64,000 bases of DNA from Streptomyces sp. NBC_00162 (GCF_024611995.1 NZ_CP102509.1:7254001-7318000), one strand, 5' to 3'. Positions 1-8,955 are shown, counted from the first letter of the stretch. Notes: generated by a model from the letters alone, not told the origin. Program-made: numbers and translations.

Positions 1-70
1 ACGGAGGGGTGAGGCGGGTCTTGACCCGGCCCGGCACCGGCTCCTTCGCGATCACCAGCAGCGTCGTCAC
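1..70 (-). CDS. DUF2064-type glycosyltransferase-like protein, 5' fragment
   Basis: Only the first 23 codons lie in the window, reading from a GTG at 70 towards the left edge. The peptide has the segment VIAKEPVPGRVKTRLTP, which is the typical N-terminus of the TIGR04282/DUF2064 family of nucleotide-sugar-transferase-like proteins. The GTG overlaps the stop codon of the glycosyltransferase upstream by four bases, so the two are probably translationally coupled. The function of the family is poorly defined; it usually sits beside family-2 glycosyltransferases, as here. Confidence 0.7.
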   Translation of the reverse strand, partial: MTTLLVIAKEPVPGRVKTRLTPP

Positions 71-774
71 ACCCGGCCTCCCGTCCCGGCCGGGGCAGCG
101 GCGGCGGGCTCTGCGAGCGTGCGGCTCATGTCGCGCACCGCCTGCCAGGTGCCCCGCCAGGTGCCGGTCACCTTGGACTTCCCGGCCCGGGGGAGATAGG
201 GCACGTCCACCTCCCGGATCCGCCACCCGGCATCGGCCGCGCGGATCACCATCTGGAGCGGATAGCCGCTGCGCCGGTCGGTCAGCCCGAGGCCGAGCAG
301 CGCCTCCCGGCGTGCGGCCCGCATCGGCCCCAGGTCGTGCAGTCGCAGACCGGTGCGGCGGCGCAGCATCCGCGACAGCGCCAGGTTTCCGGCGCGTGCG
401 TGGACCGGCCAGGCGCCCCGCCCCTGCGGGCGGCGCCGCCCCAGGACGAGGTCCGCCCCGCCGTCCGTCACGGTCGCTGCGAAACCGGCCAGCAGGCCGG
501 GGTCGAGCGAGGCGTCGCAGTCGCAGAAGCAGACGATGTCCGCCGTGGCGGCGAGCAGTCCGGCATGGCAGGCCGCGCCGAATCCGCGGCGGGACTCGCG
601 GACCACTGTGGCCCCGAGTCCGCTCGCGATCTCGGCGGATCCGTCGGTGGATCCGTTGTCGACCACGAGGGGCCGCCAGCCGGCGGGGATCCGGGCGAGC
701 ACCCAGGGCAGGGCCTCGGCCTCGTTCAGACAGGGAAGTACGACGTCTACGGTCACATCTACGGTCACGGGCAT
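67..774 (-). CDS. family 2 glycosyltransferase (dolichyl-phosphate-mannose-synthase type)
   Basis: The 235-residue product has a GT-A fold start, with VVLPCLNEAEALP near residue 12 and VDNGSTDGS near 39. The metal-binding DxD-like motif is CDCDASLDP near 84. There is no membrane segment, so it should act in the cytoplasm on a sugar nucleotide and transfer to a lipid or protein acceptor that cannot be named. A GTG lies one codon before the chosen ATG; neither has a good ribosome binding site. It lies 41 bases after the epimerase gene and overlaps the DUF2064 gene, which makes a three-gene minus-strand operon. Confidence 0.85.
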   Translation of the reverse strand: MPVTVDVTVDVVLPCLNEAEALPWVLARIPAGWRPLVVDNGSTDGSAEIASGLGATVVRESRRGFGAACHAGLLAATADIVCFCDCDASLDPGLLAGFAATVTDGGADLVLGRRRPQGRGAWPVHARAGNLALSRMLRRRTGLRLHDLGPMRAARREALLGLGLTDRRSGYPLQMVIRAADAGWRIREVDVPYLPRAGKSKVTGTWRGTWQAVRDMSRTLAEPAAAAPAGTGGRV

Positions 775-815
775 CACCGTATGAATTCCGCAGGGACATA
801 GGGGACATCAAGTCC

Positions 816-1907
816 TTACAAAACGCGGACGTCACCCTCTGCGGGCCGTGGGCCATCGGCCGAGGCGCGCTGGTCCGCCCGCGCGAACTCGGCCATTCCT
901 TCGGCGAAGCCGACCCGCGGAAGCCATCCGAGCTCTGCCCGCAGCCGCGCGGAATCGGCGGTGACGTGCCGTACGTCGCCGAGCCGGAACTCACCCGTCA
1001 CCACGGGCGCGGGGCCGCCGTGCGCCGCCGCGAGCGCGCCGGCCATCTCCCCGATGGTGTGCGGCTCGCCGCTGCCCGTGTTGTACGCGGCGAACGCACC
1101 CGCCGGGCGGTCGCCGACCGCCTCCAGCGCCACCGCGTTGGCCGCCGCCACGTCCCGTACGTGCACGAAGTCGCGCCGCTGGGCACCGTCCTCGAAGACG
1201 CGCGGTGCCTCACCCCGGGCCAGCGCCGACCGGAAGAAGGACGCCACGCCCGCGTACGGGGTGTCCCGGGGCATGCCCGGCCCGTACACGTTGTGGTAGC
1301 GCAGCGACACCGCCCGCCCGTCCGTGGACCGCGCCCAGGCGGCGGCCAGGTGCTCCTGCGTCAGTTTGGTCGTCGCGTACACGTTGCGGGGATCCACCGG
1401 GGCGTCCTCGTCCACCAGGCCCGGGACCAGCTCCGACCCGCACGCCGGGCAGTGCGGCTCGAACCGGCCCGCCGCCAGATCGGCGACCTCGCGCGGACCG
1501 GGCCGTACGAGTCCGTCGCTCGGGCACTCGTAGCGCCCCTCCCCGTACACGACCATCGATCCCGCGAGCACCAGGCGGCGCACGCCCGCCTCCGCCATCG
1601 CGGCGAGGAGCACGGCGGTGCCCAGGTCGTTGCAGCTGACGTACGCGGGCGCGTCCGCGAAGTCCTTCCCCAGTCCCACCATGGCCGCCTGATGGCATAC
1701 GGCGTCCACACCGCGCAGCGCCGCTCGTACCTCCTCCGCGTCCCGGACGTCCCCGATGAGCAGTTCGGCGTCCGGCAGCACCGGGGCCACCGCGTGGGCG
1801 TCGGGCAGCAACGCGTCCAGGACCACCGCCTCGTGCCCGCGTTCGATCAGTGTCGTGACGATGTGCGCGCCGATGAATCCAGCGCCTCCTGTGACAAGTA
1901 CTCGCAT
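816..1907 (-). CDS. NAD-dependent epimerase/dehydratase (extended SDR)
   Basis: The 363-residue protein begins with the Rossmann motif GGAGFIG (residues 7-13) and has the extended-SDR catalytic set Ser117 and Tyr177-x3-Lys181 (YATTK). It should act on a nucleotide sugar. An insertion near residues 128-157 contains ECPSDG and HCPACGSEL, a cysteine-rich stretch that looks like a small metal-binding knuckle and is not typical of plain UDP-galactose epimerases. It is the first gene of the operon with the glycosyltransferase and DUF2064 genes. The exact sugar substrate cannot be told from the sequence. Confidence 0.85.
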   Translation of the reverse strand: MRVLVTGGAGFIGAHIVTTLIERGHEAVVLDALLPDAHAVAPVLPDAELLIGDVRDAEEVRAALRGVDAVCHQAAMVGLGKDFADAPAYVSCNDLGTAVLLAAMAEAGVRRLVLAGSMVVYGEGRYECPSDGLVRPGPREVADLAAGRFEPHCPACGSELVPGLVDEDAPVDPRNVYATTKLTQEHLAAAWARSTDGRAVSLRYHNVYGPGMPRDTPYAGVASFFRSALARGEAPRVFEDGAQRRDFVHVRDVAAANAVALEAVGDRPAGAFAAYNTGSGEPHTIGEMAGALAAAHGGPAPVVTGEFRLGDVRHVTADSARLRAELGWLPRVGFAEGMAEFARADQRASADGPRPAEGDVRVL

Positions 1908-2042
1908 GCCTGTGACGCTACGGAATCCGCAGGTGCGCAGCCGGTTCGGGACACGGACGTAAGGGTTTCGTCACCGGTGCGGATGTGGCGCCCCCCTGCC
2001 TCCACCGCGTTGAATGCGAGTGAAGATCCACGAGGGAGAGGC

Positions 2043-2576
2043 ATGACAGTGCGAAACACGAGGCGGCGAGGCCGACTGCTGGCCGGAGCGGCGATCGCGG
2101 CCGTGATGGTGCTGGGCGCCGGGCTGTACTGGTTCCAGCCGTGGAAGCTCTGGCAGAACGAGACCGTCAGCGAGGCACTGCCCGCCGCGACAGCCGCACC
2201 GTCGGCCGCGGCCGCGGCCGGCCCGCGGACGGTCGCCTCGGGCGAGCTGATCAGTCACGAGCACGCGACGACCGGGTCGGTGAAGATCGTCCGGCTGCCC
2301 GACGGCTCGCAGACGCTGCGCCTGGAGAACCTCGACACCAGCAACGGCCCCGACCTGCGGGTGCTGCTGAGCGATGCCCCGGTCAAGGAGGGCGTGGCGG
2401 GCTGGCGCGTCTTCGACGACGGCAAGTACCTCACCCTGGGCAAGCTCAAGGGCAACAAGGGCGATCAGAACTACGAACTGCCGCCCGGTATCGACCTTTC
2501 CCAGTACACCAGCGTGAGCATCTGGTGCGACCGCTTCGACGTGTCGTTCGGAGCCGCGGCCCTCGCGAAGGCGTAA
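2043..2576 (+). CDS. membrane-anchored DM13-domain protein
   Basis: The 177-residue product starts at an ATG with GAGAGG about six bases upstream. Residues 10-28 form a hydrophobic signal anchor after an arginine-rich N-terminus, and a short Ala-rich linker follows. The rest is a DM13 domain: it has GSVKIVRLPDG, LENLDTSNGPDLRVLLSD and, at the end, the single conserved cysteine in SIWCDRFDVSFG. DM13 domains are proposed to be redox or electron-transfer modules, but in bacteria the role is unproven. It is flanked by unrelated genes and appears monocistronic. Confidence 0.8.
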   Translation: MTVRNTRRRGRLLAGAAIAAVMVLGAGLYWFQPWKLWQNETVSEALPAATAAPSAAAAAGPRTVASGELISHEHATTGSVKIVRLPDGSQTLRLENLDTSNGPDLRVLLSDAPVKEGVAGWRVFDDGKYLTLGKLKGNKGDQNYELPPGIDLSQYTSVSIWCDRFDVSFGAAALAKA

Positions 2577-2647
2577 CGCGCGCACGCACCGCGACCTCGA
2601 CGCCTACCACCTCATGCGCGGCAGCCGAGCGGCATTCGGGCCGGAAG

Positions 2648-2677
2648 TTGACAGCCACGACGCCGGCGAATTAGCTT
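2648..2677 (+). promoter_or_regulatory. candidate promoter of the mycothiol-dependent enzyme gene
   Basis: TTGACA at 2648-2653 is followed 18 bases later by TAGCTT at 2672-2677, a good fit to the vegetative Streptomyces promoter. The palindrome at 2684-2716 would lie right at the transcription start. Confidence 0.5.
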
Positions 2678-2683
2678 CGTATT

Positions 2684-2716
2684 ACTTAAAGACATAAACC
2701 ATCTATGTCCTTAAGT
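2684..2716. promoter_or_regulatory. long AT-rich palindrome, probable operator
   Basis: Two 13-base arms (2684-2696 and 2704-2716), ACTTAAAGACATA and TATGTCCTTAAGT, are reverse complements with one mismatch and a 7-base centre. The AT content stands out sharply from the surrounding DNA. The site overlaps the expected start of transcription of the gene at 2761, so a dimeric repressor of TetR or MarR type is plausible. No regulator gene is adjacent. Confidence 0.6.
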
Positions 2717-2760
2717 GTTCTCACCGCCTGGGGCAGCACCATCAGAGGAAGGGCACAGAC

Positions 2761-3522
2761 ATGAACCCCGCCCAGCACGGAGCGGCCGTCGCAGCCGAGA
2801 CCGCCGGATTCGTCGCCACGGTCACGGCAGCCGACCTCTCCACCCCGGTGCCGACCTGCCCCGGCTGGACTCTCGGGGACCTCACGCGGCACGTCGGCAG
2901 CGTGCACCGCTGGTTCAGCGAGCTGCTTCGCCGGCGCATCCAGCAGCCGCCGACCAGCCGTGAGGTGGACCTGCGCCTGCCGGAGCACCCCGACGGCCTG
3001 CCCGCCTGGCTGGCCGCGAGCGCGGCGGAGGCCGCCGAGGTGTTCGCCGCCACCGACCTGGACGCACCGATGTGGGCCTGGGGAGTCGACCAGCACGCCC
3101 GGTTCTGGGTCCGGCGCATGCTCTTCGAGACGCTCGTCCACCGGGTCGACGCCCAACTCGCGCTCGGGCTCTCACCGCACATCGACCGCGTGCCGGCCGT
3201 CGACGGCATCGACGAGTTCCTCACCAACCTGCCGTTCGCCGCCTCCTTCGCGCCGCTGACCGCCCAACTGCGCGCCCCTGACCGGACCATCCGCTTCAGC
3301 TGCACGGACGGCGACGGCGACTGGCTGGTCGGCCTGCGCCCCGACGGGTTCGCCCTGGTGGCCGACCGCGCCGAGCCCCGCGCGGCGGACGCCACGGTCC
3401 GGGGAACGGCCGCCGACCTCCTCTTGCTCCTCTACGGCCGCCTGGACCGCCACAGCGACGCCTTCCAGCTGCTCGGCGACACGGACCTGCTCGCCCACTG
3501 GTCCGACCACTCGGCCTTCTAG
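2761..3522 (+). CDS. maleylpyruvate isomerase family mycothiol-dependent enzyme
   Basis: The 253-residue protein has the DinB-like helical bundle typical of mycothiol-dependent enzymes: TPVPTCPGWTLGDLTRHVG near residues 30-49, then the family's metal-binding pattern continued by MLFETLVHRVDAQL near 120. The first His is in TRHVG and the Glu and second His in FETLVHR. The C-terminal part has the MDMPI_C domain, ending in LLLLYGRL near 220-228. It is likely a cytoplasmic thiol-S-transferase or isomerase using mycothiol. The substrate is not evident. AGAGGAAGG lies 9-10 bases before the ATG. Confidence 0.85.
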   Translation: MNPAQHGAAVAAETAGFVATVTAADLSTPVPTCPGWTLGDLTRHVGSVHRWFSELLRRRIQQPPTSREVDLRLPEHPDGLPAWLAASAAEAAEVFAATDLDAPMWAWGVDQHARFWVRRMLFETLVHRVDAQLALGLSPHIDRVPAVDGIDEFLTNLPFAASFAPLTAQLRAPDRTIRFSCTDGDGDWLVGLRPDGFALVADRAEPRAADATVRGTAADLLLLLYGRLDRHSDAFQLLGDTDLLAHWSDHSAF

Positions 3523-3528
3523 GCCGGC

Positions 3529-5763
3529 TCAGACCACCGTGACGCGGGCCAGCGCCCACGAGGTGTGGTCGAAGGACGTCTTGTTGTTGGCGTCCTCCAC
3601 CAACAGCCGCAGGACCCGCACGCCCCGCACGTCCACGTCCAGCGCCACCGGACCGGTGGCAGCCGTGAGCGTCGGTGTGGTCAGCAGCAACCGGTCGTCG
3701 CCGTACACCTTGGCGCGGGTCGCGCCGAGCGGGCTCTGCTTCGCCGAGAAGTCGTCGATGCCGACGAGGGCGGTGAAGCGGTTGCCCGCCGCACCCAGGT
3801 GGAAGGCGATGTCGCTGGGTGCGTGGACGCCGAGGCCCTTGGAGTACTTCGTACCGCCGAAGGCGATCAGGGGACCGTCTCCCGCGGCGTTCTTGCCGTT
3901 GGAGGCGTCCCGCTCGACCGGGCCCCACCCGTTGGTGGCGGAGATCCACTCCAGGTCGGAGAGGTACGAGTCCTTCGTCGGCGGGGGCGGCGGCGTGGGC
4001 ACCGTACCGGACGCGCGATAGGTGACCGTCCCGCCCGGCGCCAGTGCGGTTCCCTCGGCCGTGAGGTCCCAGCGCGTCCGGGCGGGCGCGTCGGCGGGCG
4101 GGGTGACCTTCCACGTGGCGTCGAGCCGGGCACCGGCGGCGAGTTGCCCGGCGGTGGTCGCGGTGGTCGCGGTCACCGTCCAGCCGGCCGGGACGCGCAG
4201 CGCGAGCGCCGCCGAGGTCCAGGCCTTGGCGGATCCGTTGGCGAGCGACGCGGTGACCGTGAACGTCTGCCCCGGAACGGCGATCTGAGGCAGGGGCAGG
4301 CGGACGCCGAACTCCTTGCGCGGGTAGCTGTCCTGCCAAGAGGAGCGCATCAGCGCCACCAGCGCGGCCGCCGTCGAGGGGTGTGCGTCGAGGACGTTGC
4401 GGGTTTCCCCCAGGTCGGCGGCCAGGTCGTAGAGCTCGACCTGCCACTTGTCGTCGGGAAGGTTGTGGTCGCGTTCGGGCGCGAAGCGCACGGCCTTCCA
4501 GTTGTCCCGCCGCACCGCTTCGGCCAGCCATGTGGCCCGCTGGGCGTCCTGTGCGTTGGCCCGGCTGGTGACGCCCCGCTCGTCGCGGAACCAGTAGAGG
4601 TGGCCGTGGCGGGCCGCGTCGGGACTTCCGGCCAGCAGCGGGGCGGCCGAGAGGCCGTCCACGTCCGAGGGCGCCGGGGCTCCGCCCAGTTCGGCGAGGG
4701 TGGGGAGGATGTCGGTGAGCGGGGTGGGGCGGTCGCTGGTGCCCTGTGCGACGCGGCCGGGCCCCCAGGCGATGAGGGGGACGCGCACGCCGCCCTCGTA
4801 CAGGTTGCGCTTGTAGCCGCGCAGGGGACCGTTGGCGTCGAACAGGTCCGGGTTGACGCCGCCCTCCTCGTGCGGCCCGTTGTCGCTGGTGACCAGCAGG
4901 ACCGTGTCGTCCTCCAGACCCAGCGCGCGCAGCCGGTCGACGACCTTGCCGACCAGTGCGTCGAAGTAGCTGACCTGCGCCGCATGGCCCTTGTTGGCGG
5001 CCGTCCAGCTCTGGGCGGCGTACGCGCTGGTGTCGGGCACGTCACTGGGGGCGTGCGGCACGTTCGGCGTCAGGAACAGCAGGAACGGCTCGTCCTGGTG
5101 CGCGCCGATGAACTCCAGAGCGTGCTGTTCGATCAGGTCGGGAGCGTAAACCGCCTTCGCCCCGCCCGCGTTGGCGGGGATGAGCTCCTTGGTCCCGTTG
5201 TGCCAGAGGTACTCGGGGTAGTACTGGTGCGCGTGGCTGTGGTCGATGTAGCCGTAGAACTCCTCGAAACCGCGGGCGGCTGGGTGGCTGTCCTGGTCGG
5301 CCGCCTCCGGACCGAAGCCCCATTTGCCGATGACCGCGGTGCGGTAGCCGCGGGCCTTGAGAACCTGCGCGAAGGTGGTGTCGGTCGCGGTGAGTGAGCC
5401 CTGGGCGGCGGAGGGGTTCGCGCGCACCGTGGAGTGGCCGGTGTGCAGGCCGGTCAGCAGGGAGCAGCGCGACGGCGCGCAGACGGCGGCGGTCGAGTAC
5501 GCGTCGGTGAAGCGCAGCCCCTCGGTCGCCAGCCCGTCCAGACGCGGGGTTGTGATCAGTTTCTGTCCGTACGAGCCGAGTTCGCCGTAGCCGAGGTCGT
5601 CGGCCAGGACGACGATGAGGTTCGGCGCGCGCGTGGCGCTCGGCGTCTGCGTCCCGGCCTGTGTGGTCCGCGCCGCCGCAGGTGCGGCCGAGGCGGCTGC
5701 GGGCAGGGCCGTCAAGCCGAGCGCTGCGGCCGAACCGGCCAGGAAATGACGGCGGCTTGACAT
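3529..5763 (-). CDS. secreted sulfatase with C-terminal NPCBM domain
   Basis: The 744-residue protein has a Tat signal (SRRHFLAG at residues 3-10, then a hydrophobic stretch and an AxA site near 25). The sulfatase domain has the metal pair in ADDLGYGELG (Asp55, Asp56). It also has the modification motif C95-A-P-S-R, whose cysteine would be converted to formylglycine. Residues 590-744 resemble an NPCBM carbohydrate-binding module (YLSDLEW, KGLGVHAPS, FTALVGIDD). It should therefore hydrolyse sulfate esters on an extracellular glycan. AAGGAG lies nine bases before the ATG. A formylglycine-generating enzyme is divergent next door, which fits co-evolution of enzyme and activator. Confidence 0.93.
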   Translation of the reverse strand: MSSRRHFLAGSAAALGLTALPAAASAAPAAARTTQAGTQTPSATRAPNLIVVLADDLGYGELGSYGQKLITTPRLDGLATEGLRFTDAYSTAAVCAPSRCSLLTGLHTGHSTVRANPSAAQGSLTATDTTFAQVLKARGYRTAVIGKWGFGPEAADQDSHPAARGFEEFYGYIDHSHAHQYYPEYLWHNGTKELIPANAGGAKAVYAPDLIEQHALEFIGAHQDEPFLLFLTPNVPHAPSDVPDTSAYAAQSWTAANKGHAAQVSYFDALVGKVVDRLRALGLEDDTVLLVTSDNGPHEEGGVNPDLFDANGPLRGYKRNLYEGGVRVPLIAWGPGRVAQGTSDRPTPLTDILPTLAELGGAPAPSDVDGLSAAPLLAGSPDAARHGHLYWFRDERGVTSRANAQDAQRATWLAEAVRRDNWKAVRFAPERDHNLPDDKWQVELYDLAADLGETRNVLDAHPSTAAALVALMRSSWQDSYPRKEFGVRLPLPQIAVPGQTFTVTASLANGSAKAWTSAALALRVPAGWTVTATTATTAGQLAAGARLDATWKVTPPADAPARTRWDLTAEGTALAPGGTVTYRASGTVPTPPPPPTKDSYLSDLEWISATNGWGPVERDASNGKNAAGDGPLIAFGGTKYSKGLGVHAPSDIAFHLGAAGNRFTALVGIDDFSAKQSPLGATRAKVYGDDRLLLTTPTLTAATGPVALDVDVRGVRVLRLLVEDANNKTSFDHTSWALARVTVV

Positions 5764-5951
5764 CGGTGAACTCCTTGAGGCTGCTGCGCTGTGCGCACCG
5801 CGGACCGGTCATGAACGTGCAGCCGATCATGAGCGTGCGGCGGGCCCCCGGACCATGCACAGCGCATGAAGATCGTGTGACAGGGGGCCCGGCCCGGTTC
5901 TTCCGGAGCGGCGGGCGGGCGACATTGGCCACGTCGGAGCCGCTATGAGAG

Positions 5952-6932
5952 GTGGGAGAGGTTTTGCCGATCGAGATTGCCGGGGCCGGGTCCGGGGCCG
6001 GGGACCTGGCGGGGATGAGCGCCGGCGGGCACGGTGGGTCGTGCTGCGCCCCTCGCGGCGCGCCGCCCGCGGCCGCCGACCGCAGGCCGCCGGGACCGTC
6101 GGCGGTGCTGCCCGCGTTCCGCATCCGCGCGACCACCGAGACGGTGGCGCTGCCCGGCGGCACGTTCCGGATGGGCAACGAGGACGGGAGCGCGAACCCC
6201 CTCGACGGCGAGGGGCCGGTCCGCGAGGTGACGGTCGCCCCCTTCCGCATCGACGTCCATGCCGTCGGCAACCGCGAGTTCGCCCGCTTCGTGGAGCAGA
6301 CCGGATACCTCACGGTCGCGGAGGGCGCCGGCTGGTCGTACGTCTTCGCGGGACTGATCGAGCCGGAGCTCGTGCTCGCCTCACCCGCCCCGCCGGGCAC
6401 TGCGTGGTGGCGGGCGGTCGAGGGTGCCTCGTGGCGCAGCCCGTACGGTCCCGGCTCCGTGCCAGAGCCCGGGCATCCGGTGGTCCACGTGGCGTGGCAG
6501 GACGCGAACGCGTACGCCGCCTGGGCCGGAAAGCGGCTGCCGACCGAGGCGGAGTGGGAATATGCGGCGCGCGGCGGGCTCGACCAGGCGCGCTACCCGT
6601 GGGGAGACGTCCTCGCCCCCGGCGGGGTCTGGCGCTGCAACATCTGGCAGGGGGAGTTTCCGCTGGTCAACACGGAGGAGGACGGCTACCTGGGCACGGC
6701 GCCGGTGGACGCGTACGAGCCCAACGCATACGGGCTGTACAACACCGTCGGCAATGTGTGGGAGTGGACGGCCGACGAGTTCGCTCCGGGCAGCGGTACG
6801 CGGGCGATGCGCGGGGGCTCGTACCTGTGCCACGACTCGTACTGCAACCGGTACCGCACCGCGGCCCGGACGGGCAACACCGAGGACAGCAGTACGGGCA
6901 ACGTGGGGTTCCGCTGCGTGACCGCGCCCTGA
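5952..6932 (+). CDS. formylglycine-generating enzyme (SUMF1 family)
   Basis: The 326-residue protein has the full FGE-sulfatase fold. MVLPGGTFRMGNED-like residues (ALPGGTFRMGNED) lie near 68, then WVHV-like HPVVHVAWQDANAYAAWAGKRLPTEAEWEYAARGG, and the copper-binding cysteine pair Cys293 and Cys298 in SYLCHDSYC, before STGNVGFRCV. It oxidises the sulfatase active-site cysteine to C-alpha-formylglycine in the cytoplasm before Tat export. GTG was taken as start; a Gly/Ala-rich and His/Cys-containing stretch (GGHGGSCCAPRG) precedes the domain. It is divergent from the sulfatase at 3529-5763, its likely substrate. Confidence 0.92.
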   Translation: MGEVLPIEIAGAGSGAGDLAGMSAGGHGGSCCAPRGAPPAAADRRPPGPSAVLPAFRIRATTETVALPGGTFRMGNEDGSANPLDGEGPVREVTVAPFRIDVHAVGNREFARFVEQTGYLTVAEGAGWSYVFAGLIEPELVLASPAPPGTAWWRAVEGASWRSPYGPGSVPEPGHPVVHVAWQDANAYAAWAGKRLPTEAEWEYAARGGLDQARYPWGDVLAPGGVWRCNIWQGEFPLVNTEEDGYLGTAPVDAYEPNAYGLYNTVGNVWEWTADEFAPGSGTRAMRGGSYLCHDSYCNRYRTAARTGNTEDSSTGNVGFRCVTAP

Positions 6933-7338
6933 GCGGGCGGCGGCCCGGCGAGCCTGACCGCAGGCCGCCCGGGGCCAGCACCCGGCACCTGGCTTTCCGC
7001 ACGGAGACGAGTGACGACGGCTGAAATCCGACCCCGCAATCGTGTCCACCGCAGCCCGACGGCTATTCGCCAGGACCCGCTGAATTGAGCCAAGCCTGTA
7101 ATCCATACCACCTTGAATTCCCCTTGAGCCGCTCTGGGGATCGAATTCAGAAACGCATCAGCAGCGTGATCGTCAGGCAACTGTCCTGCTAAATTGACGG
7201 ATTCATGAACTGTCGCTTGTGATAGACATGAACGAATATGCGAGACAAAGGGACTGACTCGACCTCAGCCATCGCATGCATGACGCGCGTGCGCAAGCCG
7301 CGAACCCACCCACCGACATCGACAGCGAGGGAATTACC
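6933..7338. other. non-coding spacer with an inverted repeat, left border of the NRPS cluster
   Basis: No gene is seen in these 406 bases. The second half is less GC-rich than its surroundings. TGAATTC at 7114-7120 and GAATTCA at 7143-7149 form an inverted repeat that also pairs CCC with GGG inside. CATGAAC occurs twice further down (near 7204 and 7229). These may be regulator sites for the first biosynthetic operon, but no cognate regulator is seen. Confidence 0.35.
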
Positions 7339-8955
7339 TTGCCCGCACACCAGAAGCTCTACCTTCGCCCGTCCGTGGTGGCCCAGCCCCTCCTGCACCG
7401 CTGGTACGCGTGGCCCTATCTGCTGGCACCCCACACCGGCGCACTCAACCTGCGGGACCGTCTGCTGCCGATCGTGGACAGCTACTTGAAGGCACCTCAC
7501 CTCCACGATGCGGTCAATTCGGACCCACACCGCTACGGCGCGCCCTTCCTCGACCCCCAGGGCGCCACCCACGACGAGGTCCAGGCGGCGCGCGAGACCA
7601 TGGCCAAGGGAGGCGAGGCCAAGCTCCAGCTCGCCGACGACATAGACGAACTCCGCGCCCTGCTGCGGGAGAAGGCAGTCGGCGGGCCGATGGAACCCCT
7701 CTATCCCTTGGTCCCCCACTCCCTGCGCGGGCGGGTCGAGCTCGTCTACGACACCGCCCATAAGCCCACCTTCCGCTTCTTCGAAGCGCTGATGTACGGC
7801 TCGCCGGCGTACGAGCGCGACGGTCAGTGCGTCTCCCTCACCGCCGCGGCGAGCCCCCAGCCCTTCGTGTACAGCAGTCCCGTCCTCCCACGCCCCGACC
7901 GCCTGGACATCGATCTGCCCTTCGACTCCCCGCTGTGGAACGACCTGTTCGAGGCGCGCCTCGACCCCGTCGACGTCCCGCACCTCGCGCAACGCCTCGG
8001 GGTCGCCGATGCCGACCTCCCGGCGTTCACCGCGCTGTTCCACGACGTGCCGCCGGCGCAGCACACCCCGCCCGCGCCCGGAGACGTCCGGGTGCGGTAC
8101 CTCAATCACGCATCCGTGCTGATCGAGACCGGCACCGCGTCCGTGCTCCTCGACCCGCTCCTCGGCTACACCGACGACGGCTACGAGCACTACACCATCG
8201 AAGACCTCCCCCGGCACATCGACGCCGTCGTCATCAGCCACTTCCACTCCGACCACTTCTCGCTGGAGACCCTGCTCCAACTCCGCACCCGCATCGGCAC
8301 GATCGTCGTTCCCCGCGCCTCCGGCGGATCGCTGCCCGATCCCAGCCTCAAGACCATGCTCCAGGCCCTCGGCTTCTCCAACGTCCAGGAGCTGGCCGAA
8401 CTCGAGACCCACCGCGTGGCCGACCACGTCGAAGTCACCGCCCTCCCCTTCGTGGGCGAGCACGCCGACCTCGACATCCGCACCAAGATGGTGCCCCTCG
8501 TCCAAGCCGGCGGCCGCAGGTTCCTCTTCGCCACCGACATCACGCCGCTCGAGCCCGCCCTGTTCGACAACATCCCCGGCCTCACCGAGACCCCTCTCGA
8601 CGCGCTCTTCATCGGCCTCGAATGCGTCGGAGCCCCTCTGAACTGGCTGTACGGGCCGATGCTGGAAGGGAAGCTCTCCCGTGAGCACAACAACGGGCGC
8701 CGCCTCAAGGGCAGCAACGCCGCCCAGGCCGACCAGCTCGCCCGGCAGCTGGGCGCCCGTCACGTCTACGCCTACGCCATGGGCCTCGAACCCTGGCTCA
8801 AGCACCTCACCGGCTCCGAGTACGACCCCGAAGCCGAACAGGTGCAGCAGGCCGGCGTCCTCACGCGGCTGAGCGCCGAACGCGGCATCACGGCCGAGCT
8901 CCTGCGCGACCGGGCCGAGCGCACCTGGCCCGCCGTCGACCCGGCGAAGCCGTAG
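7339..8955 (+). CDS. CmlA-like non-haem diiron beta-hydroxylase for carrier-bound amino acid
   Basis: The 538-residue length is close to CmlA (532), the diiron enzyme that beta-hydroxylates a peptidyl-carrier-bound amino acid in chloramphenicol synthesis. An N-terminal family-specific domain (about 1-240) precedes a metallo-beta-lactamase fold. That fold has HFHSDH (His301, His303, Asp305, His306), Glu374 in FVGEHADL and Asp400 in FATD. CmlA places its ligands at 305, 307, 309, 310, 377 and 403, and the Glu is the hallmark separating it from hydrolases. TTG at 7339 has GAGGGA six bases upstream; an ATG at 7276 is a weaker alternative. It is followed by a thioesterase and a His-code A-T protein, so histidine is the likely substrate. 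Confidence 0.88.
   Translation: MPAHQKLYLRPSVVAQPLLHRWYAWPYLLAPHTGALNLRDRLLPIVDSYLKAPHLHDAVNSDPHRYGAPFLDPQGATHDEVQAARETMAKGGEAKLQLADDIDELRALLREKAVGGPMEPLYPLVPHSLRGRVELVYDTAHKPTFRFFEALMYGSPAYERDGQCVSLTAAASPQPFVYSSPVLPRPDRLDIDLPFDSPLWNDLFEARLDPVDVPHLAQRLGVADADLPAFTALFHDVPPAQHTPPAPGDVRVRYLNHASVLIETGTASVLLDPLLGYTDDGYEHYTIEDLPRHIDAVVISHFHSDHFSLETLLQLRTRIGTIVVPRASGGSLPDPSLKTMLQALGFSNVQELAELETHRVADHVEVTALPFVGEHADLDIRTKMVPLVQAGGRRFLFATDITPLEPALFDNIPGLTETPLDALFIGLECVGAPLNWLYGPMLEGKLSREHNNGRRLKGSNAAQADQLARQLGARHVYAYAMGLEPWLKHLTGSEYDPEAEQVQQAGVLTRLSAERGITAELLRDRAERTWPAVDPAKP

Noticed and set aside
9..2042. Long plus-strand open frame ahead of the DM13 gene
   Set aside because: It is the antisense of the glycosyltransferase and epimerase genes; only the part from 2043 has real protein features.
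5764..5951. Search for a sulfur leader peptide between sulfatase and FGE genes
   Set aside because: Short frames exist on the minus strand, but none has the conserved pattern.
7276..7338. ATG at 7276 as start of the CmlA-like gene
   Set aside because: It lacks a clear ribosome binding site, and the TTG at 7339 gives a length and ligand numbering close to CmlA; kept only as an alternative.
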